Source: an uncultured Eubacterium sp. (GTDB lineage: Bacteria > Bacillota > Clostridia > Lachnospirales > Lachnospiraceae). From it: DNA of 64,000 bases. The stretch is from positions 62,001-126,000 of the forward strand of contig CAMUHY010000001.1 of the NCBI GenBank assembly GCA_947088865.1. Direction: 5' to 3'. The notes beneath the pieces are model-generated. The model had not been told where the DNA came from. It saw only the letters and a program-made list of their open reading frames with translations, and searched no databases. The first letter of the stretch is position 1. Each line of letters opens with the position of its first letter. The position numbers were made by a program, and so were the translations under genes. This document shows, one piece after another, positions 16,901 through 26,074 of this stretch.

Positions 16901-17782
16901 TTAATCGCAATTACCGCAACCACCATGATGTGTATCGCCTTCAGTCAATTTCAGCATTGCTCTTCCTTCTTCTGTCTTATACATCTGCTGACGCTTCATT
17001 GCTTGGTCAAAATCAACTTTATGTCCGTCAAACTCTGGTCCATCTACACAGGCAAATTTAATTTCATCTCCGACTTGAAGTCTGCAAGCACCACACATTC
17101 CAGTTCCATCAACCATAATAGGGTTCATGCTGACAACCGTAGGAATCCCTAACTCCTTTGTGAGCAGTGAAACAAACTTCATCATAATCAATGGTCCAAT
17201 TGCAATACATAAATCATATTTCTTGCCTTCATTATTAACCAAGTCTTTTAATACATCGGTTCCCATACCTTTGCGCACATAGCTTCCATCATCCGTAGTA
17301 ACATAGAGATTACCTGCTACTTTGCGCATTTCTTCCTCAAGGATAAGCATATCTTTTGTCTTTGCACCAACAATAACATCAACATCAATCCCTTGCTCAT
17401 GGAGCCATTTTACCTGTGGATATACGGGAGCTGTACCAACGCCGCCTGCAACAAACACAATACTTTTTTTCTTGAGTTCCTCAACACTCTCTGAGATAAG
17501 CTCAGAAGCGCAGCCTAAAGGACCAACAAAGTCTGAAAATGCATCTCCTGTCTTTAATTCAGCCATTCTTGCCGTAGATACACCTACAATCTGAAATACA
17601 ATTGTCACAATGCCTTTTTCTCGGTCATAATCACAAATTGTAAGCGGAATCCTCTCTCCTTTTTCGTCCATCTTAACAATGATGAACTGTCCTGGCTGAC
17701 AGTGTCTTGCTACTCTAGGCGCTTCCACATCCATTAGATAAATCTTATCAGCTAATTTCTCAGATTTTAAAATCTTGTACAT
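16901..17782 (-). CDS. nfnA: NfnA: NAD(H)/FAD and 2Fe-2S subunit of electron-bifurcating transhydrogenase
   Basis: 293 residues, dihydroorotate dehydrogenase electron-transfer subunit fold: an FAD domain (HCQPGQFIIVKMDEKGERIPLT), an NAD domain (VAGGVGTAPVYPQ) and a 2Fe-2S site near the C terminus (CGACRLQ...FACVDG). A further Cys pair ends the protein (GGCGNCD). It receives electrons from NADH and bifurcates with NfnB. Adjacency to nfnB is the main reason to prefer NfnA over PyrK. Confidence 0.87.
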   Translation of the reverse strand: MYKILKSEKLADKIYLMDVEAPRVARHCQPGQFIIVKMDEKGERIPLTICDYDREKGIVTIVFQIVGVSTARMAELKTGDAFSDFVGPLGCASELISESVEELKKKSIVFVAGGVGTAPVYPQVKWLHEQGIDVDVIVGAKTKDMLILEEEMRKVAGNLYVTTDDGSYVRKGMGTDVLKDLVNNEGKKYDLCIAIGPLIMMKFVSLLTKELGIPTVVSMNPIMVDGTGMCGACRLQVGDEIKFACVDGPEFDGHKVDFDQAMKRQQMYKTEEGRAMLKLTEGDTHHGGCGNCD

Positions 17783-17813
17783 TTACTATACCCCTTTCAT
17801 ATTAATGAAATAA

Positions 17814-19421
17814 TTAATATACAACGGCTGATAGCAAGCCTTCGGAATCTGTCACTTTATAACACTGCCCATTGCTTACTCCAACACCGTAATATCCCTC
17901 TACTTTTGAGCCGCTTATGCCCTTTTTGTCAAGTCTTATATAGTACATCTGTATACCGCTAATTTCTTTTTTTGTCTGATACACAAAATCTGCCGTTTCT
18001 CCGCCAACTGAAAACTTGCCATTGCTGCCAATAATATTAAGCTCCTGCATACGCTTTTTTAAAAAATTTAACGCTTCATTATATGTATACTCTGTCTTAT
18101 CCTTGACTGTTATATTCTTTCTTGTCACTGTGCTTGATAGATTATGTTTGCTAATCACTATAACGGATAATACATATCTTCCTTCTTCTAACTCAATGCC
18201 ATCATTATATGGCAAAGAATATGTTGATGGCGTTGTTCCATCTATCGTATAATATGCCTTATCCCCTTCCAAAAGATTTTTAATTTTAATCTTTGTTCCC
18301 AATTCAACATTGGTATCTTCAATATCCAAAACGGGTGCTTCTGGTGCCTTTAAATCAATTGTAAACTTAAATTCCCCCACTTCAGACTTTACACCAATCT
18401 CGTTGACCGCAATTGCCTTTACTGTCACCGTATCCTTTTCAATTTTAATTGAATCGGTAAATCGAATACTATTATTCGTTGGCGTACTTCCATCCACCGT
18501 ATAATAAATTGCACAGTCATCTTGTGCAAGAAGCATCAATTCAATCGCCTCACTAAAATCGCCTGGATTTTCTGATGTTGTAGGAACAGCGACGATATAT
18601 TCACTTAATATATTTTTTATCTTAGAATCTTTGTATTCCTCTATAATTTTATTAATTTTATCACCCTTCTTATTATCATAACACAATCTAAGAAGTGATG
18701 ATAAAGTTTTATCATTTAATTTATTGTATGCTAAAGCTGTCTCCAATATCTCAATAGCTTTATCCGCATTTCCTGTATTTTTATATGCTTCTGATAAGGT
18801 ATACATCATATCAAGATTTTTTTTGCCTTCTGTCGAATCAAAAGCAACTTCAAGATGTTTGATAGCATCTACATAATTATTTTCTTTATATAAAGTCATA
18901 CCCATTTCATAATTGTAATGATAACTATTTTTTTTGTTATTATGTACCACAACTGCAACGATAATGCCAATGATTAATATCGCTGCAACAGCGCCGCCTA
19001 CCAATGCGATTATTATTTTATTTCGTTTACTCAATCCTGTTGTATGATTGTCATTATGTTTATTGCTATTATTATTCTTCTTATTATTATTTTCTCTATT
19101 TGTATTTATACTATTGCCATTTGTACTATTATTGTTTGCAATATTATTACCATTTGCACTGTTATTACTTATAATATTATTTGTATTGTCATTATTCACT
19201 GTCATTACAACTTTAGCGTTAATGGAATCTGTATCAATAAAACGAGTAGCTCCTAAATCAATACCAATCTCCGTTGTATCCCCAAACTTATCATATGCTG
19301 TATTATTTTGCTCCAAATTATTGCCAACAGAAGCTTTTGCTACATTTGTTTCTTCTTCTACAAGACGTTGTAGTGATTTCGTCATTTCTTCGTCTATATC
19401 TAAATTATCCTTTTCTTCCAC
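17814..19421 (-). CDS. TPR membrane protein with chitobiase-C-terminal-like repeats
   Basis: About 535 residues. An acidic cytoplasmic N terminus, an Asn-rich low-complexity stretch (about 75-125), one membrane segment (IIIALVGGAVAAILIIGIIV, about 138-160), then TPR-like helices (about 170-260). Two beta domains with YYTVDGSTPT and YYTIDGTTPS follow, the signature of chitobiase/Fn3-associated domains, and a C-terminal alpha/beta domain. Likely a surface-exposed binding protein. Start is uncertain: a GTG at 19421 is 5 bases after GAGGTGG, while an in-frame GTG at 19430 lies inside that SD. It precedes no obvious partner. Confidence 0.75.
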   Translation of the reverse strand: MEEKDNLDIDEEMTKSLQRLVEEETNVAKASVGNNLEQNNTAYDKFGDTTEIGIDLGATRFIDTDSINAKVVMTVNNDNTNNIISNNSANGNNIANNNSTNGNSINTNRENNNKKNNNSNKHNDNHTTGLSKRNKIIIALVGGAVAAILIIGIIVAVVVHNNKKNSYHYNYEMGMTLYKENNYVDAIKHLEVAFDSTEGKKNLDMMYTLSEAYKNTGNADKAIEILETALAYNKLNDKTLSSLLRLCYDNKKGDKINKIIEEYKDSKIKNILSEYIVAVPTTSENPGDFSEAIELMLLAQDDCAIYYTVDGSTPTNNSIRFTDSIKIEKDTVTVKAIAVNEIGVKSEVGEFKFTIDLKAPEAPVLDIEDTNVELGTKIKIKNLLEGDKAYYTIDGTTPSTYSLPYNDGIELEEGRYVLSVIVISKHNLSSTVTRKNITVKDKTEYTYNEALNFLKKRMQELNIIGSNGKFSVGGETADFVYQTKKEISGIQMYYIRLDKKGISGSKVEGYYGVGVSNGQCYKVTDSEGLLSAVVY

Positions 19422-19539
19422 TACATCCACCTCTTTAATATCATTATATAAGCTATTTTATAATAGCACATTGTTATATTATTGTCAAAACATGTTTTGA
19501 TTTTCCATATTTTCCCTAAATCCAACCAAAAATAAACCG

Positions 19540-19585
19540 ATAAAAAATGGATACCCGCTTTTACAAGCGAATATCCATTTTTATC
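19540..19585. terminator. Terminator after the BIG2 surface protein
   Basis: Stem ATAAAAAATGGATA/TATCCATTTTTAT with inner GCTT/AAGC; A/T-rich in both directions. Lies 43 bases after the stop codon of the gene at 19628. Confidence 0.8.
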
Positions 19586-19627
19586 TTACAGGCACCATCC
19601 ATTATAAACTTTGCCTATTTAAATCAT

Positions 19628-22600
19628 TTAAAAATAATTATATTTCTTAGCCGTAACTACTGTAACTGTACAAGACAATGTCTTATTATGTACAAATGCA
19701 GTAATTGTAGTTGTTCCAGCCATTCTGCCGATAACCTGACCAGACTGTGTAACCGTTGCAACACGAGGATTGTTGCTTCTCCATACAATCTTATCATTAT
19801 CTTCAGCGCCTAATACGTCAAGCCAATAAGAATCATATTGTTCTAATCGTATACTTGAACGACTCATGCCAAGTGAATGTACTTTACAGGTCGATAATGC
19901 GCCGCCTGCATTGCTCTCCACAACAACATCTGCTGTACCTGGTCCCACTGTTGTAATCACACCATGATTATCAACCGTCACAATTCCTGTATCCGTTGAA
20001 TACCATTCATATGAATCCGTATTGACTGCTGGTCTTACCCTTACACTCAACTGTCTTGATTTTCCTGTCAGCATCCAGATTTCACTTGAATTAATCTTTA
20101 CAGATGTAATATCAATTACTGGTGTAACATATACCCAACAGTTTCCTTTGATTTCATTTCCATCTTTCGATGTTGCTGTTACCTTACACTTTCCAACACC
20201 GACTGCAAAGATTTCTCCTGCCTCGTCAACAACTGCAACCGCTTCATTTGATGAAGTCCAGTCCACTTCTTTTACGGATGCATCTTCTGGTGTAATAACA
20301 GCATTAACGATATAAGAATCACCCACTAACAGTCGGACTGTATCGGGCTCTACTCGAATACCTGTCACTGGATTAACAACCCTTACAATACAAGTATCAG
20401 ACAATCCGCTTCCGTCTGCCGCCGTAGCTGTGATAATTGCTGTACCCGGAAAATTCGCAATCAAATTGCCTTCTTGGTCAACCGAACAAATACCATTATC
20501 CGATGATGACCATATGACATTTTTATTCGTCGCTGTACTGCTTCCAACAGCAACGGTAAGAGTTCCTGAAGAACCAATATTCATAAACTTATTATGTTCA
20601 CTAAGTTCTAAACTTGACACATATTCCTTTACAACAATCGTACAAGTTGCAATTAAATGTGCTTCTTCCGTTATAACTTCAATAATCGTCGTACCGCCCT
20701 TTAAAGCTGTAACAACACCATATTCATCAACAGTAGCTACATCTGGGTCACTCGACATATATGTAACGTTTTTATTGACCGCATCGATTGGTTCTACGGT
20801 TGCAATAATCGCATATTTGGAACCAACCCACATCTCTTGATATGTCGAATTTAATGTGATTCCTGATACAGGCTGCAATACGGTTACAACACAAAATGCA
20901 GTCAATCCAGAATCTGGATTTAAGGCAATAATTGAGGTTGTTCCTGTACCAACGGCTGTTACTTTTCCATCTTTGTCAACCGTACACACTTCTTCATCTC
21001 TTGAAGACCATTCAATAATCTTATTATCTGCATTTTCTGGCAAACATGTAGCATTTAACCAAAATACCTGACCTTTTCTAACCGTTGCCTCACTGGTATT
21101 AAGAATTACTTGTGTTACCGGCTGTTTAACATAGATATTACACATTGCTGTATATCCGCCGTCAGCCGACTTACAAAGAATCGTACAATGACCATTTCCT
21201 ACTGCCTCAACAAGTCCATTTGAATCAACCATACAGACATTGGTATTGGATGACTCCCAATAAACATTTTTATTCGATGCCTCAACTGGAAGAACCTCCG
21301 CTGTAATTCTTAACTTATCACCAATGGACATAATCTCATCGGTATAATCCAATTTAATCTCTGTAACTGGTATACTGATAAAGAAGTTACATGTTGCAAT
21401 ATATGCTCCATCTTCTGTCTTACATATAATTGTTCCATATCCTGGCTTTACAAAAGTAACAAGACCAGTCTCATCAACCTTTAATACCGATTCATCCGAT
21501 GATGACCATATAACATTTCTATTGACGCCTTCACCTGCTGGAGTAATCGTAGCAACAAGTTGGAATCTTCCAACTGCCATTGAAGAATGTACATTCGTCT
21601 CATTCAATACAATTCCCGTAACAGGCTCTCTTACATATACCTCACATGTAGCTGTCTTTAAACCGTCCTCAGATATAACATTAATAATAGCAGAACCGCC
21701 CTTTACACCCGTTACGGTTGCCGTATAACTGTCACCTTCAACAGTAACAACATCAGGATTGGATGTTCCCCACAAAACATTTCGATTCGTAGGGTCTGCT
21801 GGGTCAAATATCAATTGAACCGTCTCGCTGCTGCCTCTATCAATCTGGAGATGTCCCGGATTAATATACATATCCGTTACAGGTGTTGTTACATAAACCG
21901 TACAATAATCAGATTTAATAACACCATTGACATTTTGACTGATAGTAATTCTAGCAACACCCGATTTAACACCCGTCACATGAAATACTTTTCCTTCTTG
22001 CACAACGCTAATAACAGTACCCGTTGGAATTGTTCCATCTTCATTTGCCTGATTTTCTACTGTAAATGTGATTGGATTCTTTTCAAGGTCTTCCTCTGTT
22101 ACCAATGCACTGATATCAACCGTTTCTTTCATATTTACAGTAACTTTTTGAGCGCTGACACCAAAGTCGTCAATTACTGTAATTTCATATACTAACTGAT
22201 TTGAATATCCCAACTCTGTAAACAATGGATTATCTTCATAATGTGTTGCCACAACCTTTGCTTTACCTGCTTTTTTTGCTGTGACAAGACCATTGTTATC
22301 AACATCAAGAATGGTGTTATCTTCCGTAGACCAACGTACCTGACGAGGGTCGCCAGAAGTCTGCAACTGCAACTGGTCGCCAACGTTCATATCCGTCACT
22401 TGATTGCCAAGCTTTTTAAATGGAATAATAACATTGACACGGTCTTCTGTAATATTTTGAACAACACCACCCGCATAAGATGCCTCAACACCTGCTGTCA
22501 GTGTAACAACGCCTGCCTTTATAGGTGAAGCTGTACCATTGCTATATCTACAAATTCCATTATCCGTTGACCTATATCGCACGCCTGCCTTATCTGGATA

Positions 22601-23494
22601 TTTAATATTAGAAGGAATAATGGACGGAGCTAATGTCTCAAAATCCTTATCATTAAATAAAAAGGCATTTTGTGTTCCATTATAAGGCTTTGGCAATGTA
22701 ATAAAAGAACCACTGTCTGTGCTTCCGCTTGTATCATACTTTATCTCGCCAATAACCGTATATCTTTTTATAAGCTGTTCTATCTTCTCATCAACATTAT
22801 CCAGCGTAAGTACTGTGAGGTCTGTCTTGCCTCCACCTACGACCTTCAGACTGATAATATTAGAACCTGCAATGTTTTGGACTTCAACAATACCATTATT
22901 GGTAAGAAAGCCTTGTGCATTAGCACCAACACCATTGTTGGACTTAATACCAATATTGCCATTAGAAGCGTTGGAATAAAATCCAATCGTTGTATCCATC
23001 GCATGTGCATGATATGCATCAATTGCAATATTGTCCGATGAACTGTCTTGTATCGTGAGGGGTACATAAGCCACAACACTTGCCGTAGCAATAACCGATT
23101 CACTGCCCGGAACCAAATTGCCAAATTCATCATACTTCTTTGTTGTATAATCACCTCGAATAATACTCTTACCTGCATTAAAACCACGCAATGTAGGATT
23201 TAAACCCGTAGCGCCAATCACTTCCACAACATCCTCATTACTTGATGTCCACGTCACCCAATTATTTACCGGAAGCTGGTCTGCTGTATTCTCATCATTA
23301 CCAGACAAGGTAGCTGTAAGAGGCATATCTTGTGTTGGGTCAATTTGAATATCTTTTTGAGACAACTCAATCCGAACCGTAGAACTTGCTGTTGCAAACA
23401 ATGTTGCACTGCCTAGCAATACAATGGATAACAAAGCTGCCCCAAATATCTTCCACCCTTTTCTTAATTTTTTCACCTGTTTAATCTTTTCCAT
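19628..23494 (-). CDS. Large surface protein with about 12 BIG2 (Ig-like) repeats
   Basis: 1288 residues. A basic N terminus and hydrophobic segment (about 14-36) act as signal peptide or anchor. The rest is repeated BIG2 domains, each about 85 residues with a W-[ST]-S-[SD]-x-x-x-V core and a GxxxI motif. I count about twelve, from residue 60 to the end. No LPXTG motif, so attachment may be by the N-terminal segment. BIG2 proteins serve in adhesion or scaffold roles. ATG chosen after AGGCAGGA; an upstream in-frame TTG has no SD. Promoter at 23565-23593. Confidence 0.9.
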   Translation of the reverse strand: MEKIKQVKKLRKGWKIFGAALLSIVLLGSATLFATASSTVRIELSQKDIQIDPTQDMPLTATLSGNDENTADQLPVNNWVTWTSSNEDVVEVIGATGLNPTLRGFNAGKSIIRGDYTTKKYDEFGNLVPGSESVIATASVVAYVPLTIQDSSSDNIAIDAYHAHAMDTTIGFYSNASNGNIGIKSNNGVGANAQGFLTNNGIVEVQNIAGSNIISLKVVGGGKTDLTVLTLDNVDEKIEQLIKRYTVIGEIKYDTSGSTDSGSFITLPKPYNGTQNAFLFNDKDFETLAPSIIPSNIKYPDKAGVRYRSTDNGICRYSNGTASPIKAGVVTLTAGVEASYAGGVVQNITEDRVNVIIPFKKLGNQVTDMNVGDQLQLQTSGDPRQVRWSTEDNTILDVDNNGLVTAKKAGKAKVVATHYEDNPLFTELGYSNQLVYEITVIDDFGVSAQKVTVNMKETVDISALVTEEDLEKNPITFTVENQANEDGTIPTGTVISVVQEGKVFHVTGVKSGVARITISQNVNGVIKSDYCTVYVTTPVTDMYINPGHLQIDRGSSETVQLIFDPADPTNRNVLWGTSNPDVVTVEGDSYTATVTGVKGGSAIINVISEDGLKTATCEVYVREPVTGIVLNETNVHSSMAVGRFQLVATITPAGEGVNRNVIWSSSDESVLKVDETGLVTFVKPGYGTIICKTEDGAYIATCNFFISIPVTEIKLDYTDEIMSIGDKLRITAEVLPVEASNKNVYWESSNTNVCMVDSNGLVEAVGNGHCTILCKSADGGYTAMCNIYVKQPVTQVILNTSEATVRKGQVFWLNATCLPENADNKIIEWSSRDEEVCTVDKDGKVTAVGTGTTSIIALNPDSGLTAFCVVTVLQPVSGITLNSTYQEMWVGSKYAIIATVEPIDAVNKNVTYMSSDPDVATVDEYGVVTALKGGTTIIEVITEEAHLIATCTIVVKEYVSSLELSEHNKFMNIGSSGTLTVAVGSSTATNKNVIWSSSDNGICSVDQEGNLIANFPGTAIITATAADGSGLSDTCIVRVVNPVTGIRVEPDTVRLLVGDSYIVNAVITPEDASVKEVDWTSSNEAVAVVDEAGEIFAVGVGKCKVTATSKDGNEIKGNCWVYVTPVIDITSVKINSSEIWMLTGKSRQLSVRVRPAVNTDSYEWYSTDTGIVTVDNHGVITTVGPGTADVVVESNAGGALSTCKVHSLGMSRSSIRLEQYDSYWLDVLGAEDNDKIVWRSNNPRVATVTQSGQVIGRMAGTTTITAFVHNKTLSCTVTVVTAKKYNYF

Positions 23495-23564
23495 AGCAAT
23501 CCTGCCTTTCAAATATGTATACTTTCATGCTAATTTAGGTTAATTTGCATAAACACTTACATTT

Positions 23565-23593
23565 ATTATACACCCTAATATCCATATCGGCAA
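23565..23593 (-). promoter_or_regulatory. Promoter of the BIG2 surface protein gene
   Basis: Minus-strand TTGCCG (23593-23588), 17-base spacer, TATAAT (23570-23565), giving a leader of roughly 65 bases. Sigma-A type. Confidence 0.7.
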
Positions 23594-23632
23594 GTTCAAC
23601 AGATAAAATTAGCTTTTTTGTTTGAAAAATTT

Positions 23633-23734
23633 TCTTAAAAAATAGGACCATCGCAAAATAATTCGCACCATATATCAATAAAATGGATATCCAATTCATC
23701 ATACCTGGTATTGAATTTTATTTTGCAATAGTCC
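23633..23734 (-). terminator. Terminator after kdgK
   Basis: Arms GGACTATTGCAAAATAA and TTATTTTGCGATGGTCC (two mismatches) followed on the minus strand by TATTTTTTAAG; loop about 55 nt with its own smaller hairpin. Confidence 0.7.
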
Positions 23735-23764
23735 CATCAACTTACATATTGTTATTGTTATGTC

Positions 23765-24796
23765 TTATCTTTGTACTCTTCCTGAACCATCGCCGCCTGC
23801 AAGTGCTTCTACTTCCTTGCGTGAAACAAGGTTGAAGTCACCAGGAATCGTATGCTTCAATGCTGAAGCAGCCACGCCAAACTCAAGTGCATCCTTGAAA
23901 TTCTTTCCATCTACAAATCCGCAGATTGTGCCGCCTGCAAATGAATCACCGCCACCAACACGGTCTACGATTGGATGAATTGAGTATTCTTTTGAATGAT
24001 AAAATTCCTTTGTATCTCTTGAGTAGATACATGCAGACCAACCATTGTCTGAAGCGGAATGGCTAACACGAAGTGATGAAATACAATATTCAAAATTGTA
24101 ATCAGCCACCATCTGCTCAAAAATTGACTTGTATCCTGCAAGCTCAAGCTCACCGCTTGTTACATCCGTGTTGCCAGGCTTATATCCAAGTACAAGCTCT
24201 GCATCCTCTTCATTGCCGATACATACGTCTACATACTTCATAAGGTTTTTCATAACCTTTTGAGCCTTCTCTGAAGACCAAAGTTTTTTACGGAAGTTTA
24301 AGTCAACAGAAACCTTTACGCCATGTGCCTTAGCAGCCTTAAGCGCCTCTTCTGTCAACTCTGCTGCTGCATCGGAAACGGCTGGAGTGATACCTGTAAA
24401 ATGGAACCAATCAGCACCTTCAAAAATCTTGTCAAAATCAAAGTCAGCAGCTGTTGCGGTAGAAATTGATGAATGAGCTCTGTCATAAACAACCTTTGAA
24501 GGTCTCATAGAAGCACCTGTCTCAAGATAATAGATACCAAGTCTCTCGCCGCATCTTGCAATATTGTCTGTCTTTACATTGTACTTTCTCAATGCTGCAA
24601 CAGCACACTCACCGATTTCATTATTTGGCACTGCTGTGACAAACTCTGCATCATGACCATAATTTGCAAGAGAAACTGCAACATTAGCCTCTCCACCACC
24701 ATAATTAATATCAAACTCATCTGCTTGGATAAACTTTTCATTATTTGGTGTAGATAATCTTAACATAATCTCACCCATAGTTACTACTTTTGCCAT
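23765..24796 (-). CDS. kdgK: 2-dehydro-3-deoxygluconokinase
   Basis: 343 residues, PfkB/ribokinase fold. N-terminal GEIMLRLSTPNNE and NYGGGEANVAVSLA, substrate-contact region near GASMRPSKVVYDRA, and the C-terminal catalytic motif VDRVGGGDSFAGGTICG, whose Asp is the general base. Phosphorylates KDG at O6 to KDPG. The genes for the enzymes before and after it in hexuronate degradation are its neighbours. Separated from the aldolase gene by repeat D5. Confidence 0.93.
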   Translation of the reverse strand: MAKVVTMGEIMLRLSTPNNEKFIQADEFDINYGGGEANVAVSLANYGHDAEFVTAVPNNEIGECAVAALRKYNVKTDNIARCGERLGIYYLETGASMRPSKVVYDRAHSSISTATAADFDFDKIFEGADWFHFTGITPAVSDAAAELTEEALKAAKAHGVKVSVDLNFRKKLWSSEKAQKVMKNLMKYVDVCIGNEEDAELVLGYKPGNTDVTSGELELAGYKSIFEQMVADYNFEYCISSLRVSHSASDNGWSACIYSRDTKEFYHSKEYSIHPIVDRVGGGDSFAGGTICGFVDGKNFKDALEFGVAASALKHTIPGDFNLVSRKEVEALAGGDGSGRVQR

Positions 24797-24906
24797 TTGT
24801 TACTTGTTTGCTGCTAAAAATATATAAACTATACTTGATAGCAGCTTCCCCTTTCTTAATATTCTAATTATTTTAATATTTGTCCTTATAGGACTTAAAC
24901 AATAGC

Positions 24907-25015
24907 TAAACGGATATTCGCAATCCGCTACGCTACTTGCTCATAACCTCATAACTACTATCGTAGCGTTTCAGTGGGAGCTTACTGTGGTTGTCCCACA
25001 AATAACCATACTGAT
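24907..25015 (-). repeat. Family D repeat, copy D5
   Basis: Core AACGGATATTCGCAATCCGC, then CTACGCTACTTGCTCATAAC, an ACTACTATCGTAG segment and hairpins TGTGG/CCACA and GTGGGA/TCCCAC. It lies between the aldolase stop codon (25022) and the kdgK promoter region, i.e. 3' of the aldolase gene in the usual orientation, and is the probable transcript end. Confidence 0.7.
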
Positions 25016-25021
25016 TATGAT

Positions 25022-25981
25022 TTACTTTTGCACCAAGTGCATAGCAAATCCGCCAAACTCACCCTTAAAATAAATGGCTTTCAGCTTGCCTTCTTTGATA
25101 ACAGCAGACTCTTGTTCAAATTCAAAACCTCTCTTCTCAAGATGATAAACAGCTCTCTCAATATAGTTGGTTGCAATAGCAATATGTCCGTTAGCACCGC
25201 GTCCTGGCTTTTTCATAAGCTCAAAACCTGTTCCTGCAAATACAGAACTATTGCCTACCTTCTTCTCAAAACTAAACATCTTTTGAAGCGTGTCTGCCAG
25301 CTCTTCTGCTGCCTCACCGCTCTCCATATTAACACCAACATGTCTTACTTCAAAGCCAAGCATGGTGTCAACCGCTTCACGAGTAAGTTTCTCAATACCT
25401 GCAAAATCACCAGCGGCAACCATATCTTTCTTAACCATCCAAGAACCGCCGCAGCATACAATCTTGCCAAAATCAAGATAAGACTTTAAATTGCCTGCAT
25501 TGATACCGCCTGTCGGCATAAATTTCATTGATGTGTAAGGCGCTGCCATAGACTTAATCATATTTAAACCGCCTGCTGCTTCCGCAGGGAAAAATTTGAC
25601 AACATCAAGTCCCAACTCAATAGCAACTTCAACATCCGAAGGATTGCTTGTACCTGGAACAATTGGATAGCCCTTGTCCATACAATGCTTTACAACTTTT
25701 GGATTCAGACCTGGACTAACGATGAACTTTGCACCAGCCTCCATAGCCTTGTCAGCCTGTTCTGGTGTAAGTACTGTGCCAGCGCCAACAATTAATTCTG
25801 GGAATTTATCTGCCATAATCTTGATAGACTCTTGTGCAGCAGCCGTTCTAAAAGTCACCTCCGCACATGGAAGACCTCCGTCAATAAGCGCCTTTGCCAA
25901 TGGCTCTGCATCCTTTGCATCATCAAGTGCTATAACTGGAACAATACCAATTTTACCAAGTTCTTCAACAACTTTGTTCAT
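25022..25981 (-). CDS. KDPG/KHG aldolase fused to a VOC (glyoxalase-like) domain
   Basis: 319 residues. Residues 1-210 are a class I Eda-type aldolase: EVTFRT (catalytic Glu region), VGAGTVLT, a Schiff-base Lys in DVVKFFPAE, and PTGGI phosphate site. It splits KDPG into pyruvate and glyceraldehyde-3-phosphate. Residues about 215-319 form a second domain resembling the vicinal-oxygen-chelate fold (HVGVNMES..., NGHIAIATNYIERAVYHLEKRGFEF, FGGFAMHLVQK). Free-standing Eda is about 210 residues, so this is a fusion. The VOC role is unknown; it may act on a related keto-acid or be regulatory. Confidence 0.88.
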   Translation of the reverse strand: MNKVVEELGKIGIVPVIALDDAKDAEPLAKALIDGGLPCAEVTFRTAAAQESIKIMADKFPELIVGAGTVLTPEQADKAMEAGAKFIVSPGLNPKVVKHCMDKGYPIVPGTSNPSDVEVAIELGLDVVKFFPAEAAGGLNMIKSMAAPYTSMKFMPTGGINAGNLKSYLDFGKIVCCGGSWMVKKDMVAAGDFAGIEKLTREAVDTMLGFEVRHVGVNMESGEAAEELADTLQKMFSFEKKVGNSSVFAGTGFELMKKPGRGANGHIAIATNYIERAVYHLEKRGFEFEQESAVIKEGKLKAIYFKGEFGGFAMHLVQK

Positions 25982-26074
25982 TAAAACCTCTCCTTTAACT
26001 TATGATTGATAGTTTTATTATAGATTCCGTCCCAAATTTTGTCAACAACAACAAATCAAGCTTTCTAGGATTTC

